Positions 17,985-29,005 of a stretch of DNA of 64,000 nucleotides are shown one piece after another. Numbering within the stretch: position 1 is the stretch's first letter; the number at the start of each line of letters is the position of its first letter. The notes below the pieces were generated by a model, which saw only the letters and a program-made list of their open reading frames with translations, made no database searches and had not been told where the DNA came from. The translations under genes and the position numbers were made by a program. The DNA lies in contig WBZZ01000550.1 in assembly GCA_019918135.1 (NCBI GenBank), positions 1 to 64,000 of the forward strand. Direction: 5' to 3'. This DNA comes from Paulinella micropora. Taxonomy: Eukaryota > Cercozoa > Imbricatea > Euglyphida > Paulinellidae.

Positions 17985-18335
17985 TTTGTCCTTGTCGAGT
18001 AGTACAGGGAATAGAGGAGAGGGAAGACACAAGACAAATTTAAAGGAGAGACAGAGAGGGGGGAGGGGCGCCAAAGAGAAGGGGAGGGGGCGCCCCCCAG
18101 TCTAAGAATAGGGAGCGGGAGAGGAAATGGGGAGGGGGGGCGGGAGAGGGCGCGCCAAGAAAGTGCGAAAAAAGAATACGCTGAATTAAAGCTCGACTAT
18201 CTTACACTTGGCACTGAAAACTAGGAGAGGGAGAGGGAACAGACAGGGAAGGAGGAAGCATGGATTGTCTTAGTCCCCCGTCTGAGAATCGAGAGCGGGG
18301 GTGGGAAGGGGGAGGGGCTTTAAAAGAATGTACCT
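17985..18335. repeat. Purine tracts and reverse R4
   Basis: ACAAGACAAATTTAAAGGAG (shared with 10660), G-rich tracts and a reverse R4 (GCGCGCCAAGAAAGTGCG ... TACACTTGGCACTGAAAAC) at 18150-18220. No gene. Confidence 0.55.
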
Positions 18336-18338
18336 AAA

Positions 18339-19150
18339 TACACATGTTCGGAGCGGTGGATCTTGTTTCAGCTACTTGTCGAGCGAGGAGAAAGACGACG
18401 AACCCGAACCCTCTGCCAAGGATGATGAGGAACCCTCTGCCAAGGAATCGGATGACACAGCGCGGGTTCGGGCTTCCGAAGAAGAGGGGGCAGGAGAGCT
18501 CGATGCATTTGAACGAGCTGAGCTAGAGAAACAGCTATTGCCCCATCTGATATCCGAACATTTCGGGCACGCTATCTCAACTGTATTCACTTTCCACAAC
18601 AAAGCACATTCAGCTGTAATATATTCGCAGGTGCTACCGCTCCGGCATTCAACTTGGTCGAGATCATCAGGACGGCCTTGAAGCTACCCGCGCAAGCCAA
18701 GGTACAGTCGAAACTCCAGCCGGCTTGTTTGCTTTTGCCAAGCTCGGCGCAGGAAGCTTTACAATCATGCCTTGTTGTGCCGGCGCAGGTGGTTACACAA
18801 GACATCACGGAGACTAGCCAAGGCATAACAATAAAGCTTTCAATCACATTCGAGGAGGAGCACAGCTGTGTGCATCAGGAGCTGGTTCAGGTAGGCCAGC
18901 AACACAAAAGCAGCGATGGTGCTGGTGCGACAATAACAAGCGGAGGTGATGTCCTCCTCACTTGTAATAGTCCTGCACACAGGGGCCAGCAGTTCCTCTG
19001 ATCAGACACCCCCACCTCCCGGACACAGCAACCCTCAATTGGAACAATTGAGGAGTGACGTGCCGAGGGAGACGGATCTTTACGCCTGGTATGTTTTGCG
19101 ATGGCTTCGGGTTACGATACCTGAAGAGTCACCACGAGCTAGAAAAGGGG
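18339..19150 (+). pseudogene. Uncharacterised acidic protein gene, several frames
   Basis: The first part is rich in Asp/Glu/Ser (EKDDEPEPSAKDDEEPSAKE) and continues with ELEKQLLPHLISEHFGHAIS and FTFHNKAHSAVIYS. Downstream coding-like stretches read LVEIIRTALKLPAQAKVQSK, VVTQDITETSQGITIKLSIT and, last, LRSDVPRETDLYAWYVLRWL. They lie in about three frames, so about two breaks or unrecognised introns. The acidic start resembles nuclear or chaperone-binding low-complexity tails, but no domain is recognised. G-rich repeat and R4 precede it; an R5 palindrome follows at ~19205. Confidence 0.4.
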
Positions 19151-19274
19151 AGAGAGGAAGGGGGGGCACTCCCCCCCTCCCTTGCTGCTCTTTTTTTTCT
19201 CCTTGAGCCCCCTGAGCCCAGGGGGCTCAAAGAACAGGGGCGACGAAAGAGATAGGGGAGAGGGAAGACACACT

Positions 19275-19505
19275 CGCTGCCAGCTCTCTCTGGCTCAAGC
19301 GTGGGATCCGCTCCAATTCCAGCTCCTCGACCGAGGCGGCGCTAGACAGCACGGGCACGAGTTGGTACTCTCCTGGCCCTGCGGGGCTTGTCACCGCGGC
19401 CATAACCCCGAGCCACCACTGCTACATGGCCGAGGCTCTGCACACCCGCCGCCGGCGGTTGTAGCCAGGGCTCCTGATATGGCGACCGCGCTGGCGGTGG
19501 CGCCC
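19275..19505 (-). pseudogene. LRR fragment related to the gene at 42818
   Basis: On the minus strand, YQLVPVLSSAASVEELELER followed by IPRLSQRELAA aligns with residues ~135-170 of the gene at 42818 (VAVLSSPASIEELELKRIPR, LSYRDLAS). Sequence further upstream also matches it, with decay. About one or more breaks. It sits next to R9 copy 2. Confidence 0.6.
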
Positions 19506-19506
19506 A

Positions 19507-19700
19507 GCGTGCTAGCTACCACACGCACATACACACACACGGCGTGCACCTAGGATTTTGTCTTCTTTTGTCTTGCTAACTGTCTCTCTCTCTCTCTCTC
19601 TCTGTCAAATCAATCGAGCTACTCTGTCCTTACCTGTAGCCGCGGCCGCCACCATCGTTAGCAGAGGCATGGAGATCTTCTTTTTCTTGGAGGAGAAAGG
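19507..19700. repeat. R9 duplication, copy 2
   Basis: Same order of motifs as 15621-15790, with a longer TC microsatellite (CTCTCTCTCTCTCTCT). It contains the CGAGCTACTCTGTCCTTACC and GCGGCCGCCACCATCGTTAG segments. Confidence 0.6.
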
Positions 19701-19739
19701 TCACGCGCGTTCACGAATTGTTATAAGCCTTTGACAGAT

Positions 19740-20340
19740 TTGTTCCCACCTGTCTATCTCTGGAACGCGCACCTGGGGGGGGTGTCCCCCCCCCCTGTTT
19801 TTTCAATCCTGCGCCAGCGGCAGCAAGAAGGGAAGGGGGGGGGGAGGAGGAGGGAGACAGGGAGCGCCTCACCCCCGAGGGAGAAGGACGACGGGAACAA
19901 GCAACGGTTCTGCCTCTCGCCCCCCCCCCGCCTCTTCCCTCTCCCGCTCCTAGTTTTCAGTGGCAAGTGTAAGACCGCCGAGCTTTAATTGAGCTTATTA
20001 TTTTGCGCACTTTCTTGGCGCCCCCCCCTTCTCTCCCCCTTGCCTCTTCCTGACGGTGGGGGGGCGCCCCCCCCCTTTTTTCCTCTTCCCTCCCCCTGAG
20101 CCCGGGGGGCTCAACGAACAGGGGAAGGGCAAGGGGGGAGGAGAAGAGTGCAGAAGCTATAAAAAAATGCATGAAACGCCTCAACCAACTTTGAAGCTCC
20201 CCAATGCCGGGCGCCACCCTTTCCCACTCTCCCTTGTCGAGACTCCTGCTGAAGGTACATTCTTTTTTGGTACTTTCTTGATTTTCCTTTTTTGGTATTT
20301 TCTTGGCGCGCCCCTTCCCTTTCCTGATCCCCGCTCTCAG
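19740..20340. repeat. Homopolymer, R4 and R5 repeats
   Basis: Poly-G/poly-C tracts, R4 near 19950-20020, R5 palindrome near 20095 and R5 tail GCAGAAGCTATAAAAAAATG near 20150. Nothing coding is recognised. Confidence 0.55.
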
Positions 20341-20537
20341 CCCACCGCTTTTGGAAGACCCGGGGCTCAACGAAGAAGAAGAGCAAAAGCGGGCAGCTGC
20401 GGAGGCCAGCGCAGTTGAAAGTAGTGGAAATTACTAGCACCGACCGCCACCCCGCCTACCTGCCCCATCTCTATAGCAAAGGAATTCGTTCGTTCAAAAG
20501 GTCTAGTTTTAAAAATAAAACTCTTTTTTTTCTTCTT
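20341..20537. other. Intergenic; short acidic coding-like scrap
   Basis: A frame near 20340-20430 reads LEDPGLNEEEEQKRAAAEAS, gene-like but without start or family. The rest is unassigned. Confidence 0.25.
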
Positions 20538-21176
20538 TTAATCAGCGACGCTGCAGTGAACGCGGTGGGCCAAGCCAAGCACGAGTGCCGGAGTTCCTAG
20601 AATAAGTAACAGCGTCAGGGCCAGGCGGAAAAAGAATGCGTAGCCATAGCTAGAGTCACGTTCCGTGGATCGAGTCTCTTGGGCCGTCGCCTCGGTCTGT
20701 GTGGTTAAGCTATAGGCACTAGAAGAATCAGCGGGCCTAGCCCACAGGTTAGTCTGTGAAGCACTAAGTCTGTACTCCGCCACCACGCAAGAGGGCAGAA
20801 GCGGAAAGTCAAAGCTTCTACGCTGAGGCAGGCCAGCATCCGGCAGCAGTTCCCAGCTGTCAGAAAACTCCAGCAAGTGTCGCTTGCCTGGCCCAGCACA
20901 CCGGCTCCGAACTTGTATGGACAGGTTAGTAGTACCAACAACAGATTCCAAGCTAACCTCAAGAATCCCATCCAGCTGCATAATAGCCTCGGCAATCGCG
21001 GAGCCGAGCGCAGCACTGTCGCCCGCGCGGATGACCTTGGGACCAGATTCTGAAGAACAGGCGGCTTGGCCAAACTTAACTAAAAAATCCCTTGGTTGCG
21101 CCCGGGGCAGAAGCACAAGAAACCAAAACAAGCCCCCCAAACAAGAACGCGCTCCACCGGTACAGAGGGGGGCCAT
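20538..21176 (-). CDS. Predicted single-pass membrane protein, 212 aa
   Basis: I chose the Met at 21176, which puts a signal-peptide-like stretch first: MAPLCTGGARSCLGGLFWFL followed by VLLPRAQ. A region of ~150 residues follows, strand-rich (LEVSLESVVGTTNLSIQVRS; FDFPLLPSCVVAEYRLSAS) with several Cys, then a Ser/Thr-rich linker and a C-terminal hydrophobic helix (FFFRLALTLLLILGTPALVL). This is a type I topology with a very short cytoplasmic tail. The middle contains AAACS-poor, uncharacterised sequence that I do not recognise. ATG repeats upstream (near 21220) could extend it by 21 residues but would bury the signal peptide. Confidence 0.6.
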   Translation of the reverse strand: MAPLCTGGARSCLGGLFWFLVLLPRAQPRDFLVKFGQAACSSESGPKVIRAGDSAALGSAIAEAIMQLDGILEVSLESVVGTTNLSIQVRSRCAGPGKRHLLEFSDSWELLPDAGLPQRRSFDFPLLPSCVVAEYRLSASQTNLWARPADSSSAYSLTTQTEATAQETRSTERDSSYGYAFFFRLALTLLLILGTPALVLGLAHRVHCSVAD

Positions 21177-21361
21177 CACTCTTTTCTTAACTCCGTGGCT
21201 TAGCGAAATTATAATCATCATCATAATAAGGGAGCACAAGGTTGGGAATGCCTGTTACAAACAGCGCGGCGGTGTCCTCACCCCCTTTCCTGTTTCTCTT
21301 TTTTGTTCCCCTTGGATGATCCGGCACGTCTAGGCCAAGAAATCAACGATAAAAGCATTTT

Positions 21362-22998
21362 TTATTTAGGAAGACTCTTGTACGGTCTTACGTTCGTTGG
21401 CAGCGTAAAGACCACCTGGCACCCACGAAGCTCAGCTTCTTTCAACACCTCATACCACTGAGGCAAGGTAAATTTTGTCATGTAGGGCAGCTCCAAGGTC
21501 TTGAGCGAGGGGCAGGTCTTGACAAGGCTGGACACCAAGCCGAAATCCGCGTATGTCATGTGCAGACCCAGCGATTTAATCCTGGCCCCCAGCACCAGCT
21601 CTTGCAGCGCTTCATACGATTCGGCCCTTACAGAGCCAATCGTCAGGCTTTGAAGAGACTTACTGGCTTTGATACCAGCAACAAGCTTGTCGTCATCCAG
21701 AGGGCACGGGTCGAGAGCTAGTTTCTGCAGTGAAGGCATCTTGTGTCTTGGGGGCTGTCCGTAACGGGGTGGGAACATTTTGTTAGTATTCCAGCACCAC
21801 CACATCTTGAAACTGTTGATTCGAGGATTCTGACCACGAGACCACATGCCTTCTGCCAGCTCGTCGCCTATGAACGCACATTCCACAAACTCCAAATTGC
21901 TGGCATTCATCTTGGATCCCAAACAGGCGGCAACCTCGCTGTCTACATTATCGGCAGTTTTGTAGTCTGCATCATACCCGACCTCGCCCTGTTGCTTCTC
22001 CCAAGTGCAGCCTTCTAGGTGCAACGTGTTGAAGCCCCTCGTTCTTCCGCAGTCAACCAGCCGCTGGGAAAACTTCTGCAAGCGCTGGATTTTGTCTTGA
22101 TTTAGCTGAACACCCACCAGAAATAAATCTTCAAAGCTCTTAGAAAGTGCCTTTTCAATATCTTGCCAAACTTGGCCTGCTAGCTCTACAGCATCGGTGG
22201 TATTGTTTACGAAGCGCAGAGAAACCAAGCCCGGCAATGTAGAGAGGCCGGAGAGGTTAACTGTTGCAACCTCATCTTCAGCCGCGGATGTGGTATAGTG
22301 GACCTCGAGCTTCTTGGGTTTTACGTTTGTTGGCAGATAGTCGGACAGATTCTTCTTGCCTTCCACGAGGGTAAAGCAGATCCGCTCCAGGGCCCGCCCA
22401 TTATCTCCATAGTCAAAATTCTCACGTAGCGTCTTGATCCCGGTTTGACACACGTTAAGCTCCTTCAGATTCTGGAATATGCTCAATTCGGGCAAAGACT
22501 CGACCTTGACACAGCCACTGATATCCAGCTTCTGCAGCACGCTTTCGAAGATGCCAAATTCGTTGAGCCAACTTTCTACAGGTCGATGACGTTCTTGGTC
22601 ACACCGTTTACAAACATTGTAAAATCATCCGCTTTCCATTCGGCAAGGCACAACTGTAGCTCCCGGACCCTTATCCAGGCATCTTTTGGCAAAGCTGTTC
22701 GCTTGTCCGAGCCGTCGCACACGCGCAACTCGGCAAACTCTGTACGCAGCGTTAGTAGGCGTGCGAGCTCGTCGTCAGTCACATTCTTTCTAATCACGAG
22801 CCTAGGAGCGTTTTCGTGCATTTTGATAGCAATGTCCCATTGCCCTGAGTTGTCCCAGACGGTGATGAAGCCTGACGAAAGCTGATGGGCTTGTTCTACG
22901 TAGCGCCATTTCTCATTGTCTGACACGCCCACAAGTTGTGCTTTATTACTGGCTTTATTTTTTTTCTTACCGCATTTTTTGCAATCAGAATGTGACAT
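21362..22998 (-). pseudogene. LRR protein paralogue of 13113, in two frames
   Basis: The start aligns with the gene at 13113 (MSHSDCKKCGKKKNKASNK, then WRYVEQAHQLSSGFITVWDN). LRRs follow (LQKLDISGCVKVESLPELSI, HLEGCTWEKQ, LQKLALDPCPLDDDKL, LKTLELPYMTKFTLPQWYEV). The C-terminus is RPYKSLPK and the stop is followed on the minus strand by AATAAAAAATG. Length and order of repeats match the paralogue, with about 75% identity by eye. There is about one break between the N-terminal region and the LRR part. Whether the gene is dead or the sequence has an error is open. The promoter is shared with the paralogue but lies further upstream (23078), with a G-run in between. Confidence 0.75.
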
Positions 22999-23077
22999 AG
23001 GTTTAAAAAAAGGGGGGAGCCCTAGGTAGCAACTCTTTTGCCCCCCGGCCAAACTGCGTATTTTTCTTTTTTTTGCT

Positions 23078-23089
23078 TTTACTTATATA
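23078..23089 (-). promoter_or_regulatory. TATA-like promoter TATATAAGTAAA
   Basis: Minus-strand TATATAAGTAAA, identical to the 12-mer before the paralogue at 13113. Here it lies 79 bases from the start Met because of an extra G/C-rich insert. Confidence 0.55.
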
Positions 23090-23196
23090 CTCCTCTTCTA
23101 CCTGCTCTAAAAAAGATACAGAAAAAAGAATAGAATGCCTAAGAACAAGAAAGAAGTACTACAGAAAAAAAAATAAAACAGCGCAATCTTTGTAGC

Positions 23197-23832
23197 GTGG
23201 GGGTGTCCGGGACTCGCAGGCGTTTTCTGGGAGTTGCGTTTGGCGCTGGTGTGTTTGTGGTACTGGGCATATTACGGCCAGACCCATACTCAGCCGTTCC
23301 GATGGCTATGGTTTCGGCCGACGGCATCACTTGGACCGACGGGCTTCTGCCCGCAAACTTTGGTTTCTCTACCTACGGCGCTGTGAAGGCGATCGCGTAC
23401 GGCCAAGGGCTGTTTATAGCGATCTTGCAGAAGGACGACTTCAATATTGGATATGCTCAGAGGCCTGGTGTGTTCTTGAAGTCTGCCGACGCCGGCAGAG
23501 CTTGGACGGTTCTGGCGGGCGAGATTTACGACAACTACTGGACGGATATAACTTATGGTGGAAGTGTTTTCGTCGCGGTCGCGGCCTTTTGCAAGAACGG
23601 CCGGACCTGTGCCATGGCGTCGTCCGACGGCCTTACTTGGGCGTACAGGATAGCCAGCGTTACTGCTACTAGCAGCTACACCGGTTTCACAAAGCTCAGC
23701 GGCAGCGAGGATGGCCTGTTTGTTGGTATACGTGAAAGCATTCAAACTCGACAAAGTCTTACACTTGACACTTGCAACGGCACCCTCCTCAGGCTGTCGC
23801 AGCATCGGGCCCACGTCATGTCGCTGCGGTAG
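23197..23832 (+). CDS. Asp-box (BNR) beta-propeller fragment
   Basis: Three Asp-box motifs (S/T-x-D-x-G-x-x-W) are seen: MVSADGITWTDG, LKSADAGRAWTV and MASSDGLTWAYR, each preceded by GxxFVA-type strands (YGQGLFIAILQKDD, YGGSVFVAVAAF). This is the pattern of BNR/sialidase-like propellers, which are extracellular or structural; three blades cannot make a closed propeller. The start is uncertain: the first candidate is GTG at 23197, preceded by an A-rich tract, so the 5' part may be lost. After SEDGLFVGIRES the frame runs into repeat sequence (TRQSLTLDTCNGT occurs again near 28260 and 56420), so the C-terminus is repeat-derived. Probably a truncated gene. Confidence 0.6.
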   Translation: MGVSGTRRRFLGVAFGAGVFVVLGILRPDPYSAVPMAMVSADGITWTDGLLPANFGFSTYGAVKAIAYGQGLFIAILQKDDFNIGYAQRPGVFLKSADAGRAWTVLAGEIYDNYWTDITYGGSVFVAVAAFCKNGRTCAMASSDGLTWAYRIASVTATSSYTGFTKLSGSEDGLFVGIRESIQTRQSLTLDTCNGTLLRLSQHRAHVMSLR

Positions 23833-23839
23833 CCCGAGC

Positions 23840-25120
23840 CATGAACCCTGGCCGGCACCGTCTGTGCTCTACTCGCGCGCCAAGAGAGTGCGAAAGAGAA
23901 TACGCTGAATTAAAGCTCGACGGTCTTACTCTCGGGACACCGTGCTCCAGCACGACCCCGTGGAGAATGGATGGATGGGCGGTGGTCAATGTGCTAGGAG
24001 GACAAGAGCCCGGCCGGCCCGACGGCGTCTTGCCTGTGCCATAGCTCGGCCACCGTGCGCAAGGTCAGAAAAATATGAAAAAAGGAAAAAAAATTATTTT
24101 TCCGGACAACAAGGGGAACAGACGGGGAGGGGAAGGAACGAAAGGGGGAAGGAGGGAGGAAGAGGAAGGGAAGAAGAAGGGGCGGGGTGTGCTTTCCTCC
24201 CCCTTCCCTCTCGTCCGTCTGTTCCCCTTGTCCACTGCTATCTTCCCCTCTCCCCTCGTCCCTCCTCAGAGTGCGTGCAAACGCGTTCCAATTTTTTTTT
24301 TCCACTTTTCATATTCCAGCAGATATTTCCGCAGATCTCGCAGAGAGAAGAGGCAAGAACGTACAAAAAAGAAATAATTAAAAGCCTATGTTAGAACCCT
24401 GGCCGGCACCGTCTGTGCCCTGCTCGCGCGCCAAGAGAGTACGAAAAAGAACACGCTGAATTAAAGCTCGACGGTCTTACACTTGGGGCACTGAAAACTA
24501 GGAGCGAAGCACCGTGCTCCAGCACGACCCTGCGGCGAATGGATGGGCGGTGGTCAATGTGCTAGGGAGACAAGAGCCCCGGCCGGCCCCCCGACGGCGT
24601 CCTGTCCGTGCCATGGCTCGGCCACAGTGCGCAAGGTCAGAAAAATATGAAAAGAGGAAAAAAAATTTGCCCAACAACAAAGGGAACAGACGGGGAAGGG
24701 AGGGATAGAAAGGGGGAGGGAGGAAAAGGAAGGGGGGAAGAAGGGGGGCGGGATGTGCTTCCCCCCTGTCCCCCTCTCGTCCCTCTTTTTCCCCTCCCCC
24801 CTGCTCCTTAAGCCCCTTGGGCTTAGTGGAATCATCTTAGTTCTGTTGCAATTCTGCCCCTTGCTCTTTGAGCTCCCCGGGCTCAGGGGGTGGGAAGGAA
24901 TAGAGGGGAGAGAAGAAGAGGCAGGGGAAGGGGAGGATAGGGGCGCGCTTCGCCGGTGCAAGAAAAGCCCACGCTGAATTAGCAATGAAAACTAGGAGCG
25001 GATCACCGTGCCCCCCAGCACGGCCCTGCGGCGGATGGATGGGCGGTGGCCATCGCCAGAACAAAAGCCTTGCTACTTCTGACGGCGTCCTGTCTGTGCC
25101 ATGGCTCGGCCACCGTGTGT
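23840..25120. repeat. R3 copies in forward orientation, block 1
   Basis: R3 at 23930-24340 and 24490-24700, and a partial at 24990-25110. The first shows both ends: GTGCGCAAGGTCAGAAAAAT near 24055 and the complementary TTTTCATATTCCAGCAGATA with CCGCAGATCTCGCAG near 24310-24340, around GACAACAAGGGGAACAGACG and GTGCGTGCAAACGCGTTCC. Reverse R4 units precede each copy. Confidence 0.7.
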
Positions 25121-25129
25121 CACTGTGCG

Positions 25130-25376
25130 TCTCCAAAAACAGACGTTCCATTTCTAGCGTCCATGGACTCCGATGCCGGGGATCAGCTGTTTGAAGCTAG
25201 TTACACAGGAGCGGACGTCGTGGCCTGGTACAAAGGGGAACTATACGCTGCGGTGACCAACGCAATAGAAACCCTGGCTATTGAGGTCACGCAACAGCAG
25301 GCCATCGTTGAACGCTTAGACTTCGTTCCGAACCGGCAAAAGAGCCGGTTTGGAAACCATTCCGGATTGGATTGAA
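25130..25376 (+). pseudogene. Gene fragment, family also at 28480 and 60185
   Basis: The frame reads SPKTDVPFLASMDSDAGDQL, FEASYTGADVVAWYKGELYA and VTQQQAIVERLDFVP, helical and gene-like. The copy at 28480-28706 is ~90% identical and continues with RLAQELIEAIPDWIEM. The beginning joins directly to an R3 end, so the N-terminus is missing. Unknown function. Confidence 0.5.
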
Positions 25377-25379
25377 ATC

Positions 25380-26825
25380 TAGGAAAGCAAACCTCCCCCT
25401 GAGACTGGCAAGCAGTTGGAAGAGAGAAAGAACAGCACATCTTCCTCCCTCCTCAGAGCGGAGGGGCAAAAATAAATAAACTTTTTTTTGGAGCCCATCA
25501 AAAGAAGGGGGGCGCCCCCCCCCTCCCTCTTCTTTCTTTCCCTCCCTGAGCCCGGGGGGCTCAAGGAGCAGGGAAAGGGGAAATCGGGAGCGGGAAGGAA
25601 GGGGGAGGGGTAGGGGCGTCAAGGGAGTTGCGAAAAAGAATGCGCTGAATTAAATCTCGACGGTCTTACACTAGGGGGGGCACTAAAAACTAGGAGGACA
25701 AGAGTCCCTCACTTACCCCGACGGCGTCCTATCCGTGCCATAGCTCAGCCACCGTGCACAAAGTCAGAAAAATATGAAATAAGGGGGGGGGCGCTTTGCC
25801 GGTGTAAAAAAATCACACGAAAAAAGAAATCATTGACAAAGTTTTAATTTTTGGCACTGAAAACTAAGAGAGGAAGGGGGTTGAGGAGGATCAATCTATC
25901 TTTCCAAACCCTCCTCCCGTCGGTAAGAAGGAAAGGGGAAGGTAGGTGCGCGCTTCGCCGGTGTACAGGAAAAAATAAATAATTACGGACAAAATTTCAA
26001 TCTTGACACTGAGAGCGTGTATAGGGAGGATGGGGTGTGTTTCCCACCCCCCCCCCCCTCCCCTTGTCTCTTGTTTGCGCGTGCAAACGCGTTCCAAAAA
26101 AATTTCTTTTTCACTTTTCATATTTCCGCAGATATTTCCGCAGATCCTGCGCACCGTGCTCCAACGCGACCCTGCGGCGAATAGATGGGGTGGTTAATGT
26201 GTTAGGAGGACAAGAGCCCCTCACTTACTCCGACGGCGCCCTGTCCGCACCATAGCTCGGCCACTGTGCGCAAGGTCAGAAAATATGAAGAGAGGGCAGG
26301 GGGTTAGTGGTGGCGTTGCATGTATATATTTCTTTTGCAGCTTCTGTGCCCTTCCTCTCCCCCTCCCCCTTGCTCCTTGAGCCCCCCATCTGAGAGCAGA
26401 AAGCGGGAAAGTGAGGGTAGGGGCGCGCTTCGCCGGTGTACAAGAAAAATCACGCGAAAAAGAATTACTGACAAAATTCTAATCTTGGCACTGAGAACAG
26501 GGCGCGGGAGAGGGAAAGGGCAGGGGGAGGGAGGCCGCGCCAAGAAACAGCATCCGGCCCACTCGACGGTCCTACACTTGAGCACTAAAAACTAGGAGCG
26601 GAGGACCGTGCTCCAGCACGACCCTGCGCGAATGGATGGGCGGTGGTTAATGTGCTAGGAGGATAAGAGCCCTACTTACACCCGACGGCGTCCTGTCCGT
26701 GCCATAGCTTGGCCGCTGTGCGCAGGGTCAGAAAAATATGCACAGAGGGGAGGGGTTTAGTGGAGGCGTTGCATGCATTTATTTCTTTTGCAGCTTCTGC
26801 AAATTCCCCTCCCCCTCCCCCTGCT
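25380..26825. repeat. R3, R4 and R5 repeats, block 1 continued
   Basis: R5 palindrome near 25545; reverse R4 near 25630, 25810, 25970, 26440; R3 parts at 25685-25780, 26060-26290 and 26600-26740. GTTTGCGCGTGCAAACGCGT near 26083 is the internal hairpin of R3. No gene. Confidence 0.65.
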
Positions 26826-27445
26826 CCTTAAGCCTCCGGAACGGCCCCAGCTAAACTTGGCGCCGAATTGTGCCATCCGGAGGTAGGGTGCGTGATACGG
26901 TCCAGCCGGGAAGTATGTCTTAGTTTTCCCGGGGAAATAGTCGTAAGCGCCAATTTGGCGCCAAAATCTACTTGCGCAAAAAGAAAATCCCACCCAGACG
27001 CTCGGCTGGGCCGCCGTGAGGAAGAGGAAGACGTCCTCCCCCTCCCTCTCACTTTCGTCGCCCCTCTCACTCTCGTCGCCCCTCTCGCCTTTGTCGCCCC
27101 TCTCACCTTTGTCGCCCCGCTCCCCTTTGCTCTGCACCTTCCTGCCTCTAGGGAAGGTGAGAGGGCCGAAAAACATTTTCGTGTGAGTAAAAGGCCCGCG
27201 GGTTTCTCCCCCGCGGGAAAGCGTCCGATTTCTCTGCTAGCCTCCGGAACGGCCCCAACTAAATTTGACGCCAAAATCTACTTGCGCAAAAAGGAAATCC
27301 CACACAGACGCTCGGCTGGACCACCGTGAGGGAGACGTCCTCCCCCTCCCTCTCACTCTCGTCGCCCCTTTCACCTTCGTCGCCCCTCTCACCTTTGTCG
27401 CCCCTCTCACCTTTGTCGCCCCTCTCACCTTTGTCATCTGCTTAT
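26826..27445 (-). repeat. R2 array, about two units, reverse orientation
   Basis: Same motifs as the other R2 arrays but on the minus strand: CTCCGGAACGGCCCCAGCTA, TTGGCGCCAAAATCTACTTG, then CTCTCACTTTCGTCGCCCCT-type minisatellite units (about five per array). The minisatellite here reads GCGACGAAAGTGAGAGGG, a variant of the other arrays. The R1-derived part is lost. Confidence 0.75.
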
Positions 27446-28479
27446 TCCTCCCCCCCCCCTCCTTTTGTCCCTCCTCAGAGCGCGTGCAAACGCGTTCCAA
27501 AAAATTGTTGCTTTCCACTTTTCATATTCCGGCAGATATTTCCGCATATCCTTGCATAGGGGAGAGGCAGGGAAGGAGGAGCAGGGGCGCGCTTCGCCGG
27601 TGTACAAGAAAAATTTAATAAAAAGTTTTACTGACAAGATTTCAATCTTGGCACTGAGAATAGGGATAGGGAGAGGGAGAGGGAAAGGGCAGAGGCCGCG
27701 CCAGGAAAACGTACTTTACGCTGAATTAAAGCTCGACAGTCTTACGCTCTGGCACTGAAAACTAGGAGCAAAGCACAGTGCTCCAGCACGACCTGCGGCG
27801 AATGGATTGGCGGTGGTTAATGTGCCAGGAGGACAAGAACCCCTTCACTTACCCCGACGGCTTCCTGTCCGTGCCATAGCGCAGCCACCGTGCGCAAGGT
27901 CAGAGAAATATGAAAGGAGGGTAGGGGCGCGCTTCGCCGGTGTACAAAGAAATTTAAAAAATCCATGACAGAGTTGTAGTCTTGGCACTGAAAACGAGAA
28001 AGGAAGGGGCGAGGAGGATTAATCTATCTTTTCCCCTCGCCAGTAAGAGTGAAGGGGGGAAGGCGCCCCGGCATAAAGAGGGGGGGGGGTTAGTAGAAGC
28101 GTTGCATGTATTGTAGCTTCTGGTTAATTCACCCTTCCCTTCGCCTGCTCCTTAAGCTTCCCTCCTCCCTGGACTCAGGGGAGAGAGGAAGTGGCAGGGG
28201 GCTCCAAGAAAGTGCAAGAAAAATTACGCTGAATTATAACTCGACAAAGTCTTACACTTAAGACTTGCAACGGCACCCTCAGGCTGTCGCAGCATCTGGC
28301 CCACTCAAAGATCTTACACTTGAGCACTAAAAACTAGGAGCGGATCACCGTGTCCCCAGCACAACCCTGCGGCGGATGGATGGGCGGTGGTCCATTGCCA
28401 GGACAAAAGCCTCACTACTCCGACGGCGTCCTGTCCGTGCCATGGCTTGGCCACCGTGCGTCACCGTGCGTCTCCAAAA
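27446..28479. repeat. R3/R4 repeats, block 1 end
   Basis: R3 right end near 27478-27550, R4 near 27600-27660, R3 at 27770-27915 and 28330-28470. The phrase ACTTGCAACGGCACCCTCAG with GCTGTCGCAGCATCTGGCCC near 28265 recurs near 23775, 54645 and 56425. Confidence 0.6.
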
Positions 28480-28706
28480 ACAGACGTTCCATTTCTAGCG
28501 CCCATGGGCTCCGGTGCCGGGGATCAGCTGTTTGAAGCTAGTTACATAGGCACGGACGTCGTGGACTAGTACAAGGGGGAACTATACGCTGCGGTAACCG
28601 ACGCAATAGAAAGCATGGCTATTGAGGTCACGCAACAGCAGGCCATCGTTGAACGCTTAGCACAAGAGCTTATTGAAGCCATTCCGGATTGGATTGAAAT
28701 GTAGGA
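28480..28706 (+). pseudogene. Second copy of the 25130 gene fragment
   Basis: Reads SPKTDVPFLAPMGSGAGDQL, YKGELYAAVTDAIESMAIEV and RLAQELIEAIPDWIEM to a stop at about 28702. About one break. The end motif ELIxxIPxWIE is shared with 60185. Confidence 0.5.
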
Positions 28707-29005
28707 AGGCAAACCCCCCCCCCTCCCCCCCCCTTGAGACCGGCAAGCAGTTGGAAGAGAGAAAGGGCAGCACGCGGCACATCTTCCTCCCTCCTCAGAG
28801 CGAGGGCAAAATGAAGTAAACCTTTTTTGGAGCCCACCAATGGGGGGGGCGCCCCCCCCCCTTCTTTCCTCCCCCTCCCCCTCTGAGCCCCCTGAGCCCC
28901 GGGGGCTCAAGGAGCGGAACGAGGAAATCGGGAGCGGGAGGGAAGGGGGAGGAGGGGTAGGGGGCGAAATGTGCTTCTTTTCTGCCCAATATCAAAGGTC
29001 CCCAA
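28707..29005. repeat. Poly-G/poly-C tract with R5 palindrome
   Basis: R5 palindrome near 28884 amid C-runs and G-runs, flanked by GACCGGCAAGCAGTTGG-type sequence that also occurs near 25400. Confidence 0.5.
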
